NCBI GenBank assembly: GCA_903835655.1
Contig: CAILNT010000112.1
Location: forward strand, 1 to 64,000
Length of the DNA: 64,000 nt
Source: an uncultured Pseudomonadota bacterium
GTDB lineage: Bacteria > Pseudomonadota > Gammaproteobacteria > Burkholderiales > Thiobacillaceae
Direction: 5' to 3'
The position numbers and the translations under genes were made by a program. The notes under the pieces are model-generated. The model saw nothing but the letters and a program-made list of their open reading frames with translations, did no database searches and was not told the DNA's origin. Numbering within the stretch: position 1 is the first letter of the stretch; the number at the start of each line of letters is the position of its first letter. Positions 17,156-28,281 of the stretch are shown here, piece by piece.

Positions 17156-18070
17156 ATGGAAACTTCGGAACGACAGGCTGCGGCCAAGCGCAGTACCCTG
17201 GTCAGCGTGGCGGTCAACCTTCTGCTCACCGGCTCACAGGTCATGGCCGGACTGGTTTCCGGCTCGCAAGGCCTGATCGCCGACGGCATCCATTCGCTGT
17301 CCGACCTGCTCGCCGACTTCGTGGTGCTGGTGGCGAACCATTTCAGCGGGCTGGCCCCGGATGAGGACCATCACTATGGCCATATGCGCTACGAGACGGC
17401 CGCCTCGCTGGTGCTGGGCATCCTGCTCGTGGTCGTGGGCGCGGGCATCCTGTGGAGTTCCATAGGCAAGTTGCAGCATCCCGAGCACATCGCCCAGGTG
17501 CATATCCTGGCCTTGTGGGTGGCGCTGGGCGCCCTGGCAGCCAAGGAGGCCTTGTTCCGCTATATGCTGGCCGTGGGATTGCGGGTCGGGTCGACCATGC
17601 TCGTGGCCAATGCCTGGCATGCCCGATCCGACGCGGCGTCTTCCCTGGTCGTGGGCGTGGGCATCGTCGGCAATCTCATGGGCTTGCCGCTGCTCGATCC
17701 CATCGCCGCCCTGGTCGTCGGCATCATGGTCGGCAAGATGGGTTGGTCGTTTGCCTGGCAGGCACTGGGCGATCTGATGGATCGCTCTGCTTCCGAGGAG
17801 CAACATGCGCTCATCCGCGAGGCGCTGGCCGCGACTCCGGGTGTGCTCGGGTTTCACGACCTGCGCTCGCGCAAGATGGGCGACCAGATACTGCTCGATG
17901 TGCATCTCGAGGTCAGGGAAGACCTCAGCGTGCGCGAAGGTCACGACATCACCGTGGAGGCACGGCGGCGTATCCGGGAGGTGGTCCCGGTGCTCAATGT
18001 CATGACCCACCTCGATCCGGTCGAGGCCACGCGGGCGGATGCGGGACTGGGCTATTCAGCCCGCGAATGA
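17156..18070 (+). CDS. CDF-family cation efflux protein (FieF/MamM-like)
   Basis: The protein is 304 residues from the ATG at 17156; the frame is open back to 17096 but the METSERQAAAKR start matches the family. TM2 carries GLIADGIHSLSDLLADFVV (DxxxD site) with HHYGHMRYETA after it; TM5 carries NAWHARSDAASSL. The tail has GFHDLRSRKMGDQILLDVHL, typical of Fe/Zn-type CDF pumps. There is no His-rich loop, in contrast to dmeF. It is divergent from dmeRF across a putative DmeR operator. Metal specificity (Fe, Zn or Mn) is not fixed by sequence alone. Its 3' end overlaps the convergent Crp-family gene by 15 nt. Confidence 0.9.
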   Translation: METSERQAAAKRSTLVSVAVNLLLTGSQVMAGLVSGSQGLIADGIHSLSDLLADFVVLVANHFSGLAPDEDHHYGHMRYETAASLVLGILLVVVGAGILWSSIGKLQHPEHIAQVHILALWVALGALAAKEALFRYMLAVGLRVGSTMLVANAWHARSDAASSLVVGVGIVGNLMGLPLLDPIAALVVGIMVGKMGWSFAWQALGDLMDRSASEEQHALIREALAATPGVLGFHDLRSRKMGDQILLDVHLEVREDLSVREGHDITVEARRRIREVVPVLNVMTHLDPVEATRADAGLGYSARE

Positions 18071-18742
18071 CCGCAGGGAATCCAGGTCGTTCAGTGTGAT
18101 GGTGCGGCCCTTCATGTCGATCAGGCCATCCCTGGAGAGGCGGCCCAGCACGCGCGAGAAAGTTTCCGGGGCGAGGTTGAGCTGCGAGGCGATGCAGGAT
18201 TTGTTCATGTCCAGCTCCAGTGCGTAGCTACTGGCCTGTTTCGGTGCTCGCTGGCTGAGAAAGCGCGCGACGCGCTGCGCGCTGCTGCGTTGCAAACAGG
18301 TTTCCAGACTTTCGATCAATTGGCACATGCGCTCGGCCATGCGTCCCATGAGCACGCCAGCAAGCGCCGGGTTCGCGCGCATCACCGCCTGTAGCGCGGG
18401 CCTGGCCAGAACCAGCAGCAGGCTATCCTTGCTGGCCTGCGCACAGACCGGGGAGTGACGTTCCGGGAATAGGGCTTCCTCGGAAAAGGTGTCGCCCGGA
18501 TCGACCATCAGGATGATTTTTTCCAGCCCCTCCGCGCTGGGCAGGGTCAGTTTGATCTGCCCGGAGATCACCAGATGCATGCCCTGAGGCACCTCGCCTT
18601 TCCGGTAGACGCAGCTTTGCCTGGCGATGCGGCGCTCGTGCGCACCCTGTGCCAGGAGCTTGAACTCCCCACCGGCAAGGCAACGGAACAACGCCTGGTG
18701 CGAGAGCATTTCCGGAATGCAGTGCTGTCTAGCCATGGCCAT
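18056..18742 (-). CDS. Crp/Fnr-family transcriptional regulator
   Basis: The protein is 228 residues. GGAG seven bases before the ATG at 18742 supports this start. The cNMP-binding-like domain has LAQGAHERRIARQSCVYRKGE and MHLVISGQIKLTLPSAEG; the C-terminal helix-turn-helix is around SCIASQLNLAPETFSRVLGRL with the ETFSR recognition helix. The N-terminal four-Cys [4Fe-4S] set of true FNR is not present, so it belongs with the Dnr/NNR or Crp-like branches, which may bind haem. Divergence from a nitrate-sensing NarX/NarL pair suggests a role in anaerobic or nitrogen-oxide control. Confidence 0.9.
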   Translation of the reverse strand: MAMARQHCIPEMLSHQALFRCLAGGEFKLLAQGAHERRIARQSCVYRKGEVPQGMHLVISGQIKLTLPSAEGLEKIILMVDPGDTFSEEALFPERHSPVCAQASKDSLLLVLARPALQAVMRANPALAGVLMGRMAERMCQLIESLETCLQRSSAQRVARFLSQRAPKQASSYALELDMNKSCIASQLNLAPETFSRVLGRLSRDGLIDMKGRTITLNDLDSLRSFAG

Positions 18743-18830
18743 CGTCGAGCTCCAATGTTGATTGCAAGCCAGTCTAGGGCCGCTGCCATGGGCGAAGAAG
18801 GTGGTCGATACACGGGTAACATGCGTCGGA

Positions 18831-18846
18831 TACCACCATGGTGGTA
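18831..18846. promoter_or_regulatory. Perfect 7-2-7 palindrome, candidate NarL site
   Basis: TACCACC-AT-GGTGGTA is a perfect 16-bp palindrome in the spacer between the Crp-family gene and the narX-like gene. NarL dimers bind two heptamers of consensus TACYNMT arranged as inverted repeats with a 2-bp gap. Both half-sites here match at six of seven positions, with the last base C rather than T. Confidence 0.6.
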
Positions 18847-18977
18847 GGGGGGGTACCCGGCAAGCCATTGCCGCATAAGGCCATGTGTGCCTGATAGGAG
18901 GGGACGAAGCCCCCGCCCGGGGCAATGGAGGTATGCCCGAATCCCTGTGGTATATCTTCGTGGCTTGGGAGAAAGGC

Positions 18978-20870
18978 ATGCAGAGGATCTGGAACGACCT
19001 GTTCGAACGCTCCATTATGTTGTGGCTGGCTGTGGCCCTGTCCGCGGTTGCGGCCATCGGCATCGGCGGCATGGCCTTGTCGGTGATCGTGGCCGAACGC
19101 GTTCAGGGCAGCGGCAGCGCCATCAACGTAGCGGGCAGCCTGCGGCGCCTGAGCCATCGCATGGGCAGCATCGTCTTGTCCGATGCCGAGAATGGCGGTG
19201 GCGAACACGAGCGTCTGCGCGAGGCGGTGGTGTCCTTCGAGTCCACACTGAATCACGACGCCTTGGCCACGATGCTGGAGCGACAAGGGGACGGCGCCTT
19301 CGCGGCCAGCTATCGGCGAGTACGGGAATCCTGGTCCGCGCGCTTGAAACCGCTCCTGGTCGAAGAGTTGCAGGCGCCCCCGGCACCGGCACTGGCCAGA
19401 CATAACCGCCTGTTGTCGCGGATCGACGAGTTCGTCGAGCAGCTCAATATCATGGTCGCGCAGTTGGAGGCCGATACCGAGCAGCGCATCCGCCAGTTGC
19501 GCGCGATCCTCTGGGGCGCCCTGCTGCTTACTGTGGTGGTGCTTCTGAGCGCCCTACAGGCCATCTACCGGCGTGTGCTGATTCCGCTGGAAGCCCTGTT
19601 GGGCAGCGCCTCGCGCATCGCCCAGGGCGACTTCGACGCGCGTACCTCGCATGTCACGGGTGATGAACTGGGGCGCCTGGGGCAGGCCTTCAACACCATG
19701 GCCGAGGCGGTATCCCGGTCACACCGCGAATTGGAAGGCCGGGTGGAGGAGAAGACCGCGGAGCTCACCCGCAGCAACCGCAGCCTGGCCCTGCTCTATA
19801 ACGCCATCGCCTTGCTGCATCACGCGCCCATCGCGCCGGAAACCTACCGCGCCATGCTGTGCGACCTTGAATCCCTGCTCGAACTGAAGGGCAGCCTGGT
19901 CTGCCTGCAATCCCGGCAGGGCGAGCCGGCCAGCCTGCTGGCGTCCAGCCTGCCAGCGTGCACCGAGCGCGGTGCTCAGGGGTGCGGCGCATGTCTGGGG
20001 CTCGTGGGCGTGGAGGGCGGCCGCTACCAGGATCAGGGCGATACCACGCTGCTGAGCCTGCCGCTGCGCGACAAGGACGGGCTCTATGGGGTGATGCGCC
20101 TGGGCTTGCCTGGCGGCGCCCGCCTGGAATCCTGGCAGGACGATCTGCTCAAGGCTTTGATCCGACATGTCGGCATCGCCTTGGGGATGAGTCATAAAGC
20201 CGAACAGGAGCGTCTGCTGGCCTTGCAGGAGGAACGTTCCATCATCGCCCGTGAATTGCACGACTCCATCGCGCAATCGCTGTCCTATATGAAGATCCAG
20301 GCCAGCCTGCTACAGCAGGCGCTCTCCGATCCCGCGCGCTACGGGGAAGCGGAAAGCGCGCTGCGCGACCTGCGCGAGGGCATCACGGCGGCCTACCGGC
20401 AATTGCGCGAGTTGCTGGTCACCTTCCGCCTGAAAATGCAGGGGAGCTTCCCCGCGCTGCTCGCAGCGGCCGTGGAAGAGTATGCCGCGCGTGGCGGGTT
20501 GCCCATACACCTGAAAACCAGTCTCGATGCCTGTCATCTGACCCCTAACCAGGAAATCCACATCCTGCAGATCGTGCGCGAGGCGCTCTCCAATGTGTTG
20601 CGCCATGCGCACGCCAGCGCGGCCTGGGTCGAGGTGAGGCCGCAGGCGGGTGGCGAACTGCAAGTCAGCATCGAGGACGATGGCATCGGCATCGGACGGA
20701 TGGACGAGACGCAGGGCGACGACACCTTCCATTACGGGTTCGCCATCATGCGCGAGCGTACCCGCGGCCTGCGTGGCCGATTTGATGTCCGGGAGCGTCC
20801 TCAAGGCGGTACGCTGCTGACCCTGCGCTTCTTTCCCGCACCCGAAACGAACCCGCATTCCAGCACATGA
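18978..20870 (+). CDS. narX: NarX-type nitrate/nitrite sensor histidine kinase
   Basis: The protein is 630 residues from the ATG at 18978 (GGAG six bases before); in-frame ATGs at 18885 and 18933 are less well placed. A first membrane segment lies at about residues 13-38. The periplasmic domain opens with INVAGSLRRLSHRM, the NarX/NarQ P-box that binds nitrate or nitrite. A second membrane segment precedes a HAMP domain (RIAQGDFDARTSHVTGDELG) and a GAF-like region with several Cys. The kinase core is HisKA_3: IARELHDSIAQSLSYMKIQ with the phospho-His, then REALSNVLRHAHA and EDDGIGIG of the ATPase. It overlaps the narL-like gene by 4 nt (ATGA). Confidence 0.88.
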   Translation: MQRIWNDLFERSIMLWLAVALSAVAAIGIGGMALSVIVAERVQGSGSAINVAGSLRRLSHRMGSIVLSDAENGGGEHERLREAVVSFESTLNHDALATMLERQGDGAFAASYRRVRESWSARLKPLLVEELQAPPAPALARHNRLLSRIDEFVEQLNIMVAQLEADTEQRIRQLRAILWGALLLTVVVLLSALQAIYRRVLIPLEALLGSASRIAQGDFDARTSHVTGDELGRLGQAFNTMAEAVSRSHRELEGRVEEKTAELTRSNRSLALLYNAIALLHHAPIAPETYRAMLCDLESLLELKGSLVCLQSRQGEPASLLASSLPACTERGAQGCGACLGLVGVEGGRYQDQGDTTLLSLPLRDKDGLYGVMRLGLPGGARLESWQDDLLKALIRHVGIALGMSHKAEQERLLALQEERSIIARELHDSIAQSLSYMKIQASLLQQALSDPARYGEAESALRDLREGITAAYRQLRELLVTFRLKMQGSFPALLAAAVEEYAARGGLPIHLKTSLDACHLTPNQEIHILQIVREALSNVLRHAHASAAWVEVRPQAGGELQVSIEDDGIGIGRMDETQGDDTFHYGFAIMRERTRGLRGRFDVRERPQGGTLLTLRFFPAPETNPHSST

Positions 20871-21520
20871 CCACCACCAGTGTCGTTATCGTCGATGACC
20901 ATCCCCTGTTCCGCCGCGGCCTGGCCCAGTTGCTGCACACCCGCGCCAGCCTGCGCCTGGTCGGCGAGGCCGCCAGCGGCCGCGACGGGATCGATCTGGT
21001 GAAGCGCCTGCACCCCGACCTTCTCCTGCTCGATCTCAATATGAGGGACCTGAGCGGCCTGGATGTGCTCAAGGCCATCAAGGCTTGCGACCTGGAGACC
21101 CGGGTCGTCATGGTGACCGTCTCCGACCAGGCCGAGGACCTGGTGGCGGCGCTGCGTGGCGGTGCCGACGGCTATCTCCTGAAGGACATGGAGCCGGAAC
21201 AGATGCTGGAAAGCGTGGAAGCCGCAGCCGCCGGTCGCGTCATCGTATCGGAAGCTCTCACCCACCTCCTCGCGGCGGCGATCCGCCAACACAATCGACC
21301 GGATGGCGCCGGTGCGGCCGGGCTTACCGACCAGGAGACCCGCATCCTCGAACTCATTGCTGCGGGCCTGAGTAACAAGGTCATTGCCAAGACGCTGGAG
21401 ATCGCCGAAGGGACGGTCAAGGTCCATGTCAAACACATCCTGCGCAAATTGGGCATGCGCTCCAGGGTGGAGGCGGCCGTCTGGGCGGCCGAACATCTGG
21501 TCCGGGCCAAAATCGCGTGA
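20867..21520 (+). CDS. narL: NarL/FixJ-family response regulator, NarX partner
   Basis: The protein is 217 residues. The receiver begins [18 protein letters not shown], with Asp56 in [17 protein letters not shown] as the phosphorylation site and [10 protein letters not shown] carrying the conserved Lys. The C-terminal LuxR-type helix-turn-helix has [19 protein letters not shown] and [18 protein letters not shown]. Its ATG overlaps the TGA of the narX-like gene, so the pair is cotranslated. The 7-2-7 palindrome upstream is a good target. No nitrate reductase operon is in the window, so the regulated genes lie elsewhere. Confidence 0.9.
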   Translation: MTTTSVVIVDDHPLFRRGLAQLLHTRASLRLVGEAASGRDGIDLVKRLHPDLLLLDLNMRDLSGLDVLKAIKACDLETRVVMVTVSDQAEDLVAALRGGADGYLLKDMEPEQMLESVEAAAAGRVIVSEALTHLLAAAIRQHNRPDGAGAAGLTDQETRILELIAAGLSNKVIAKTLEIAEGTVKVHVKHILRKLGMRSRVEAAVWAAEHLVRAKIA

Positions 21521-21656
21521 GCCCGGCGGCCACGCAGCCGGGGCTGTCGTGTGGAGTCGCCGCAGCGACCCGGACGCCGATCTTGCACCTCATGAATTGC
21601 TTGAGGAATTTCCGCGCGCACGGGTAAAATGCGCGTTTTTCGTTGGAGCAGCCTAC

Positions 21657-21926
21657 ATGGCCATCACTACCCCTCAGAAAGCGCAGATCGTCCAGGATTA
21701 TCAGCGCGCCGCCGCCGACACCGGCTCCCCGGAAGTCCAGGTCGCCCTGCTTACCGCGCGCATCAATGACCTGACGGGTCATTTCAAGACCCATGCCAAG
21801 GACCATCACTCCCGCCGTGGTCTGCTCAAGATGGTCAGCCGTCGCCGCCGTCTGCTGGACTATCTCAAGTCCCAGGACGCCGATGGTTACACCAATCTGA
21901 TCAAACGCCTCAGCTTGCGCAAATAA
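21657..21926 (+). CDS. rpsO: 30S ribosomal protein S15
   Basis: The protein is 89 residues, the normal S15 length. It shows the family pattern: [56 protein letters not shown] and ending [13 protein letters not shown] at 21645-21648 precedes the ATG. It binds the three-way junction of 16S rRNA and in many bacteria represses its own mRNA. It lies upstream of pnp, the conserved rpsO-pnp order. Confidence 0.98.
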   Translation: MAITTPQKAQIVQDYQRAAADTGSPEVQVALLTARINDLTGHFKTHAKDHHSRRGLLKMVSRRRRLLDYLKSQDADGYTNLIKRLSLRK

Positions 21927-22028
21927 TCTTGCATTCGTGCGTCCGTGTGCGTCTGCGCGCGTCTGCGTAAGCAGGCGGTTCGCCGGACGAACAGCATCCA
22001 GAACAGGCAATTATAGGAAGAAGTCAGC

Positions 22029-24167
<2,139 letters not shown>

Positions 24168-24182
24168 TCTCACCCGGCCAGG

Positions 24183-24210
24183 AAAAAAGCGGCCCGCGGG
24201 CCGCTTTTTT
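24183..24210. terminator. Rho-independent terminator after pnp
   Basis: A6-GCGGCCCG-CGGGCCGC-T6 forms a perfect 28-bp palindrome with a U-tract on both strands. It lies 16 bp after the pnp stop and 49 bp before the end of the convergent gene at 24259, so it can act in both directions. Confidence 0.95.
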
Positions 24211-24222
24211 CTGGAGTTTATT

Positions 24223-24250
24223 CGGCATTCCCACGTTCGCGGGAATGCCG
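24223..24250. repeat. REP-like palindrome
   Basis: CGGCATTCCC and GGGAATGCCG form a perfect 10-bp inverted repeat around an 8-nt loop (ACGTTCGC). Repeats with a core of this kind are common between genes in Beta- and Gammaproteobacteria. It sits between two convergent genes next to the terminator. Confidence 0.6.
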
Positions 24251-24258
24251 GATGCAGT

Positions 24259-24723
24259 TCAGCTTGCCCCGATCAAGTCCAGGAAGCCCTGCCACCAGCG
24301 CCTGCGGTTCTGCGGAACCAGGTGGCTGGGTGAGAGGTCGGGCGGCGGCAGCTTCGACATGACCCAGCCGGGCAGGATACGGTGTTTGCTGGAACCGCAG
24401 GAGGTTCCCAGATGGTTGGGGTCGTAGATCTTGATCAGGCTGGGGGTGTCGAGGTCATCGGCATAGACAATGCCGCAATAATCCTCGTGGTGTTCGCGGT
24501 GCAGCAGGGCGTCGATCTCGCGGGTGAAAGCCGCGACATGGTTCGCGTCGGCGGGTTCGCCTGGGCAGGTTTCGCCCAGTGCGTAGAGGTACCAACCGGC
24601 CGCGGGGTCCAGGCGAGCCCAGAAGGCGGTAAGCTGTTTCCAGGACAGCAAGCTGTAGAGCGTGCCGTCGAACAAGCGTTCGAATTCGGAGGGTGGGGCA
24701 GTGGGCAAGGTGCTGGCCTGCAT
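24259..24723 (-). CDS. Conserved protein of unknown function (154 aa)
   Basis: The protein is 154 residues with an ATG start. It is rich in Trp and aromatic residues (LYSLLSWKQLTAFWARLD, AGWYLYALGETCPG) and has a central HREHHEDYCGIVYADDLDTP and a C-terminal NRRRWWQGFLDLIG. There is no signal peptide and no known catalytic motif. It reads as a real gene because codon use is normal and it fills the space between pnp and a HAD phosphatase. Relatives seem limited to Betaproteobacteria, but no function is recalled. Confidence 0.75.
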   Translation of the reverse strand: MQASTLPTAPPSEFERLFDGTLYSLLSWKQLTAFWARLDPAAGWYLYALGETCPGEPADANHVAAFTREIDALLHREHHEDYCGIVYADDLDTPSLIKIYDPNHLGTSCGSSKHRILPGWVMSKLPPPDLSPSHLVPQNRRRWWQGFLDLIGAS

Positions 24724-24803
24724 GGGACGCCCTCAGGCTGACTAGGAAGGCCGATTGTAACGGCCACTTCATTTTGAAACACGCGTAAATACAAGGAATT
24801 GCC

Positions 24804-25562
24804 ATGCTCAAAGCACTCTTGTTCGATGTCGATGGAACCCTGGCCGATACCGAGCGCGACGGTCATCGCCCGGCCTTTAACGCGGCTTTTCGCGAGTTCG
24901 GCCTGGATTGGGATTGGGACGTCGCGCGCTACGGCGAATTGCTGGCGGTGACCGGCGGCAAGGAGCGCATGCGCTACTACGTCGAGCGCTTTCGCCCCGA
25001 CTATTCCAAGCCCAGCGATTTCGAGGATCTGATCGTCGCATTGCACAAGGCCAAGACCCGGCACTACACCGAACTCCTGGCGGGGGGGGGCATCCCGCTG
25101 CGTCCCGGGGTCGAGCGCCTGTTGCGGGAAGCGCGCACGGCGGGGCTGATCCTGGGTGTGGCCACCACCACGACGCCGGAAAACGTGACTGCCTTACTGC
25201 GCCACAGCCTGGCCGAAGATGGCGGCGACTGGTTCGCGGTGATCGCGGCCGGCGACATCGTCCCAGCCAAGAAGCCGGCGCCAGACATCTATGTCTGGGC
25301 GATGCGCCAACTGGGGCTGCGTCCCGAGGAATGCCTGGCTTTCGAGGATTCCGAAAATGGCCTGCGCGCTTCCCTGGGAGCGGGCATCCAGACCGTGGTG
25401 ACGATCAACGACTATACCCGCGACCATGACTTCAGCGGAGCTCTGGCTGTGTTGAGCGATCTGGGCGGGGAGGGCGCGCCCTACCAGCGCCTGGATGCCG
25501 CGGGTGCGGGTGAACGAGGCCTGGTCGACGTGGCGTGCCTGCGAGCCTGGCACCGGAGATGA
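24804..25562 (+). CDS. cbbY: CbbY-like HAD-family sugar phosphatase
   Basis: The protein is 252 residues of the HAD IA branch. Motif I is LLFDVDGTLADTERDGHRPAF with the nucleophile and acid Asp pair; the cap carries YGELLAVTGGKERMRYY; motif II is LGVATTTTPENV, motif III Lys in DIVPAKKPAPDIY, and motif IV CLAFEDSENGLRAS. The GGKERMRYY cap signature is that of CbbY, which removes xylulose-1,5-bisphosphate, an inhibitor of RuBisCO. It suggests an organism with the Calvin cycle, although no cbb gene is nearby. AAGGA precedes the ATG. Confidence 0.88.
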   Translation: MLKALLFDVDGTLADTERDGHRPAFNAAFREFGLDWDWDVARYGELLAVTGGKERMRYYVERFRPDYSKPSDFEDLIVALHKAKTRHYTELLAGGGIPLRPGVERLLREARTAGLILGVATTTTPENVTALLRHSLAEDGGDWFAVIAAGDIVPAKKPAPDIYVWAMRQLGLRPEECLAFEDSENGLRASLGAGIQTVVTINDYTRDHDFSGALAVLSDLGGEGAPYQRLDAAGAGERGLVDVACLRAWHRR

Positions 25563-25626
25563 CGCCGAAATTCAGGGGTTTCATGGAGGCTATCTTTCCT
25601 GGTGTGCAACCCTGACAATCCCTGTC

Positions 25627-27705
25627 ATGCAGACCCCCTCCAGGAACCCGCCTCCCATGGTCTCCGGCCCTCGCCCGACGATCGGTTTCAGGACACTGGC
25701 CGACCTTGTCCTGGGCGTGTACATCCTGCTGTATTCCGGGTTGGCGCCGGCAGCGGAGAGCGTGGTTTTGCAACTGCGCTGGCTGCACCAGTTTCAGTTC
25801 GCCGGCTATTACGCGGCGCTAGAACGTGGTTACTACGCACGCGAGGGTTTGAACGTCGAATTGCGTGAGGCTGGCCCTGGTCGGCCCGCCTCGCTCGATG
25901 AGGTGCTGCATGGTCATGCCCAGTACGGCGTCGGCAATTCCGGCCTGGTGGTGGCCTACGAACAAGGCAAGCCGGTGGTGGCGCTGGCGGCCTTGTTCCA
26001 GCGCTCTCCCAACGTCTGGTTGACCCTGGCTGGTAACCATCTCCATACGCCCCAGGACCTGCTGGGCAAGCGTCTGATGATGACCCGTGGTGTGGAGAAC
26101 GCGGAACTCCTGGTACCGTTTCCCAGCGAAGGAATACGGGTCGATCGTCTGAACATCAGCCCAAGCAGTTTCAGCGTCCAGGATCTAATCGATGGCAAGA
26201 CCGATGCCTATAACGCCTACTCCACGAACGAACCTTACCTCCTGAAGTTGCGCGGCATTCCCTATCGGGTCATCGACCCGCACGATTATGGCGTCGACTT
26301 CTACAGCGATGTGCTGTTCACCAGCCAGGAGGAACTCCGCCTGCACCCACAGCGGGTGGCGGCTTTCCGCCGTGCCAGCCTGGCCGGTTGGGAATACGCA
26401 CTGGCGCACCCGGCGGAAGTCGCCGATCTCATATTGCGTCGCTACAGCCGGGCAAAGTCCCGCGAGCACCTGCTGTTCGAGGCGCAAGGTATCCAGGCGA
26501 TCATGCATCCCGACCTGATCGAGATCGGTCACATGAATCCCGTGCGCTGGCGACGCATCGAGGCCGCGTATGCCAGTCTAGGCATGGGCCAGACTCAGCG
26601 AGATCTGGGCGATTTCCTCTACCGGCCGCCGCAGGTTCGAGACCGCGCCTGGCTGAACTGGGTGGTCTGGGGATTGGCGCTGACCACCCTGTTGGCCGGC
26701 TTGATCGCAGCCCTGCTGCGTCGCTTCAACGGAAAACTGAAACGGGAAATGGCCGACAAGGAAATCGCCCGCGCGGCGCTCAACGAGGCGAATCAGATCT
26801 TCCTCAACGTGCTCGAAGGCGTCGATGTCGCGCTCTATGTGTTCGATGCCGCCAGTCTGCTTATCCTGTTTGCCAACGGCAGCGCACGCAGGCAGTTCGG
26901 CGACATGCTGGGACTGTCCTGTCATCAGACGTTGCTGGACCGCGCCGAAGCCTGCGCGGGCTGCGTTCCCGAGGCACAGACCCCGTTGTGCGAGGCATTG
27001 CGCACCCCGCCTCCGTGCGCCGTGCATGACTTCGATTTCCTCCACCCCGACAGCGGTCGTTGGTACCACGCCACACATCGGGAAGTCCTTTGGTTGGATG
27101 GGCGGGCCGTCCTGGTGGGGGCCGCCGTGGATGTCACCAGCCGCAAGCAGCGCGAAGACGAAAAGGAATGGCTGGCCAGCCACGACACCCTCACCGGCTT
27201 GCCCAACCGCTACATGCTGGCGGATCGCCTGAAAACCACGCTGGCGCTGGCGCGTCGCGCGCAGCAGATGGTGGCGGTACTGTTCCTCGATCTGGATGGT
27301 TTCAAACCAGTCAATGACCACTATGGTCATGAAACGGGGGACGAATTGCTGACCTGCCTGGCGCGGCGCCTCGAGGGCCGCTTGCGCGAGAGCGATACCC
27401 TGGCCAGGCTGGGCGGCGACGAGTTCGTGATGGTGATTCCGCTCGCGCACGCAGAAGAGTTGCAGGAGATCGTCAAGCGCCTGGCCGAGGATTTGCGTGC
27501 GCCCTTCCTCTTGAACAAGGGTACGGTTCAAATCGACGGCAGCATAGGCATCGCACTCTTCCCGCGCGACGGGGATACGGCCGATGCCTTGCTGCGTCTG
27601 GCCGACGGGGCCATGTACGCGGTCAAACAAGCCGGTCGTGGCGGTTATGCCCAGCGTGTAACTCCGGCTTCCCCCTTGACGGTCACGCATTGGGCGTCGA
27701 TGTAG
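25627..27705 (+). CDS. Periplasmic NMT1/THI5-like sensor fused to PAS and GGDEF
   Basis: The protein is 692 residues from the ATG at 25627 (25657 is an alternative). A signal anchor (LVLGVYILLYSGLAPAAES) leads into an NMT1/THI5-type substrate-binding domain: QLRWLHQFQFAGYYAALERGYY, the GVGNSGLVVAYEQGKPVV loop and YNAYSTNEPYLLK. A membrane segment (VVWGLALTTLLAGLIAALL) follows, then a PAS domain with several Cys (LSCHQTLLDRAEACAGC) and a GGDEF domain with SHDTLTGLPNRYM and an intact RLGGDEFVM site preceded by RESD. It probably senses a pyrimidine or other small molecule in the periplasm and makes c-di-GMP. No EAL domain is present. Confidence 0.88.
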   Translation: MQTPSRNPPPMVSGPRPTIGFRTLADLVLGVYILLYSGLAPAAESVVLQLRWLHQFQFAGYYAALERGYYAREGLNVELREAGPGRPASLDEVLHGHAQYGVGNSGLVVAYEQGKPVVALAALFQRSPNVWLTLAGNHLHTPQDLLGKRLMMTRGVENAELLVPFPSEGIRVDRLNISPSSFSVQDLIDGKTDAYNAYSTNEPYLLKLRGIPYRVIDPHDYGVDFYSDVLFTSQEELRLHPQRVAAFRRASLAGWEYALAHPAEVADLILRRYSRAKSREHLLFEAQGIQAIMHPDLIEIGHMNPVRWRRIEAAYASLGMGQTQRDLGDFLYRPPQVRDRAWLNWVVWGLALTTLLAGLIAALLRRFNGKLKREMADKEIARAALNEANQIFLNVLEGVDVALYVFDAASLLILFANGSARRQFGDMLGLSCHQTLLDRAEACAGCVPEAQTPLCEALRTPPPCAVHDFDFLHPDSGRWYHATHREVLWLDGRAVLVGAAVDVTSRKQREDEKEWLASHDTLTGLPNRYMLADRLKTTLALARRAQQMVAVLFLDLDGFKPVNDHYGHETGDELLTCLARRLEGRLRESDTLARLGGDEFVMVIPLAHAEELQEIVKRLAEDLRAPFLLNKGTVQIDGSIGIALFPRDGDTADALLRLADGAMYAVKQAGRGGYAQRVTPASPLTVTHWASM

Positions 27706-27766
27706 CCATCGTCGCGGCGCGCGGCTTTCACGGTAAGGTGAGACGCACGGGCGTCGATGCTATATA

Positions 27767-27780
27767 TTAGCGATTGCTAA
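27767..27780. promoter_or_regulatory. Palindrome upstream of the C_GCAxxG_C_C gene
   Basis: TTAGC-GATT-GCTAA is a perfect inverted repeat directly after a TATATAT stretch at 27761-27766 and 18 bp before the ATG at 27799. Symmetrical AT-rich sites of this size next to a -10 region are typical targets of small winged-helix repressors such as the ArsR family. No regulator gene is adjacent. Confidence 0.5.
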
Positions 27781-27798
27781 TCTTACCTGGGGCTTTGC

Positions 27799-28281
27799 AT
27801 GAACACCGACGATAAACCCGATCTGGCGCAGCAGGCCTACGACAAGGCCCTGAAATACGAACTGGATTACGGCTGCTGCCCGCAGTGCGTGCTGGTCGCG
27901 GTTCAGGAAACCGTGGGTGTGATCGAAGATAGCGTGATCAAGGCGAGCCATGGCTTGTCCGGTGGCGGCGGACTCACTGGCGTGGGCGCCTGCGGCGCGC
28001 TCACTGGCGGCCTGATGGCGCTTTCGGCGCGGCGCGGCCGCGACCGCGACAAACTGGATCGCGGTCGTTTCATCAACAACTTCAAGAAGGGCAACGAACT
28101 GGTCGAGCGCTTTCGTGATGAATTTGGCGGCGTCACCTGCCAGGAGTTGCAACAGCAGTTCACCGGAAAGACCTACGACATGTGGAACCCAGAGGAATAC
28201 AAGGCCTTCGATCAGGCGCGTGGCGAACAATGCGCCCGCGCCACGGCGACGGTCACCAAGTGGGTGGTGGAGATGATGTAG
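27799..28281 (+). CDS. C_GCAxxG_C_C-family redox-type protein
   Basis: The protein is 160 residues, cytosolic, with the family's cysteine pattern: [14 protein letters not shown] near the N-terminus, [15 protein letters not shown] in the centre (the GxCGAxxGG motif), [10 protein letters not shown] and a C-terminal [15 protein letters not shown]. Members are thought to bind a metal or redox cofactor through the Cys set but have no settled function. It is a single gene with a palindromic promoter region and could be induced by metal or sulfur species. Confidence 0.85.
   Translation: MNTDDKPDLAQQAYDKALKYELDYGCCPQCVLVAVQETVGVIEDSVIKASHGLSGGGGLTGVGACGALTGGLMALSARRGRDRDKLDRGRFINNFKKGNELVERFRDEFGGVTCQELQQQFTGKTYDMWNPEEYKAFDQARGEQCARATATVTKWVVEMM

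Noticed and set aside
18755-18765. TTGAT as an FNR box in the crp-narX spacer
   Set aside because: Only one half-site is present; the second ATCAA arm is missing at the right spacing.
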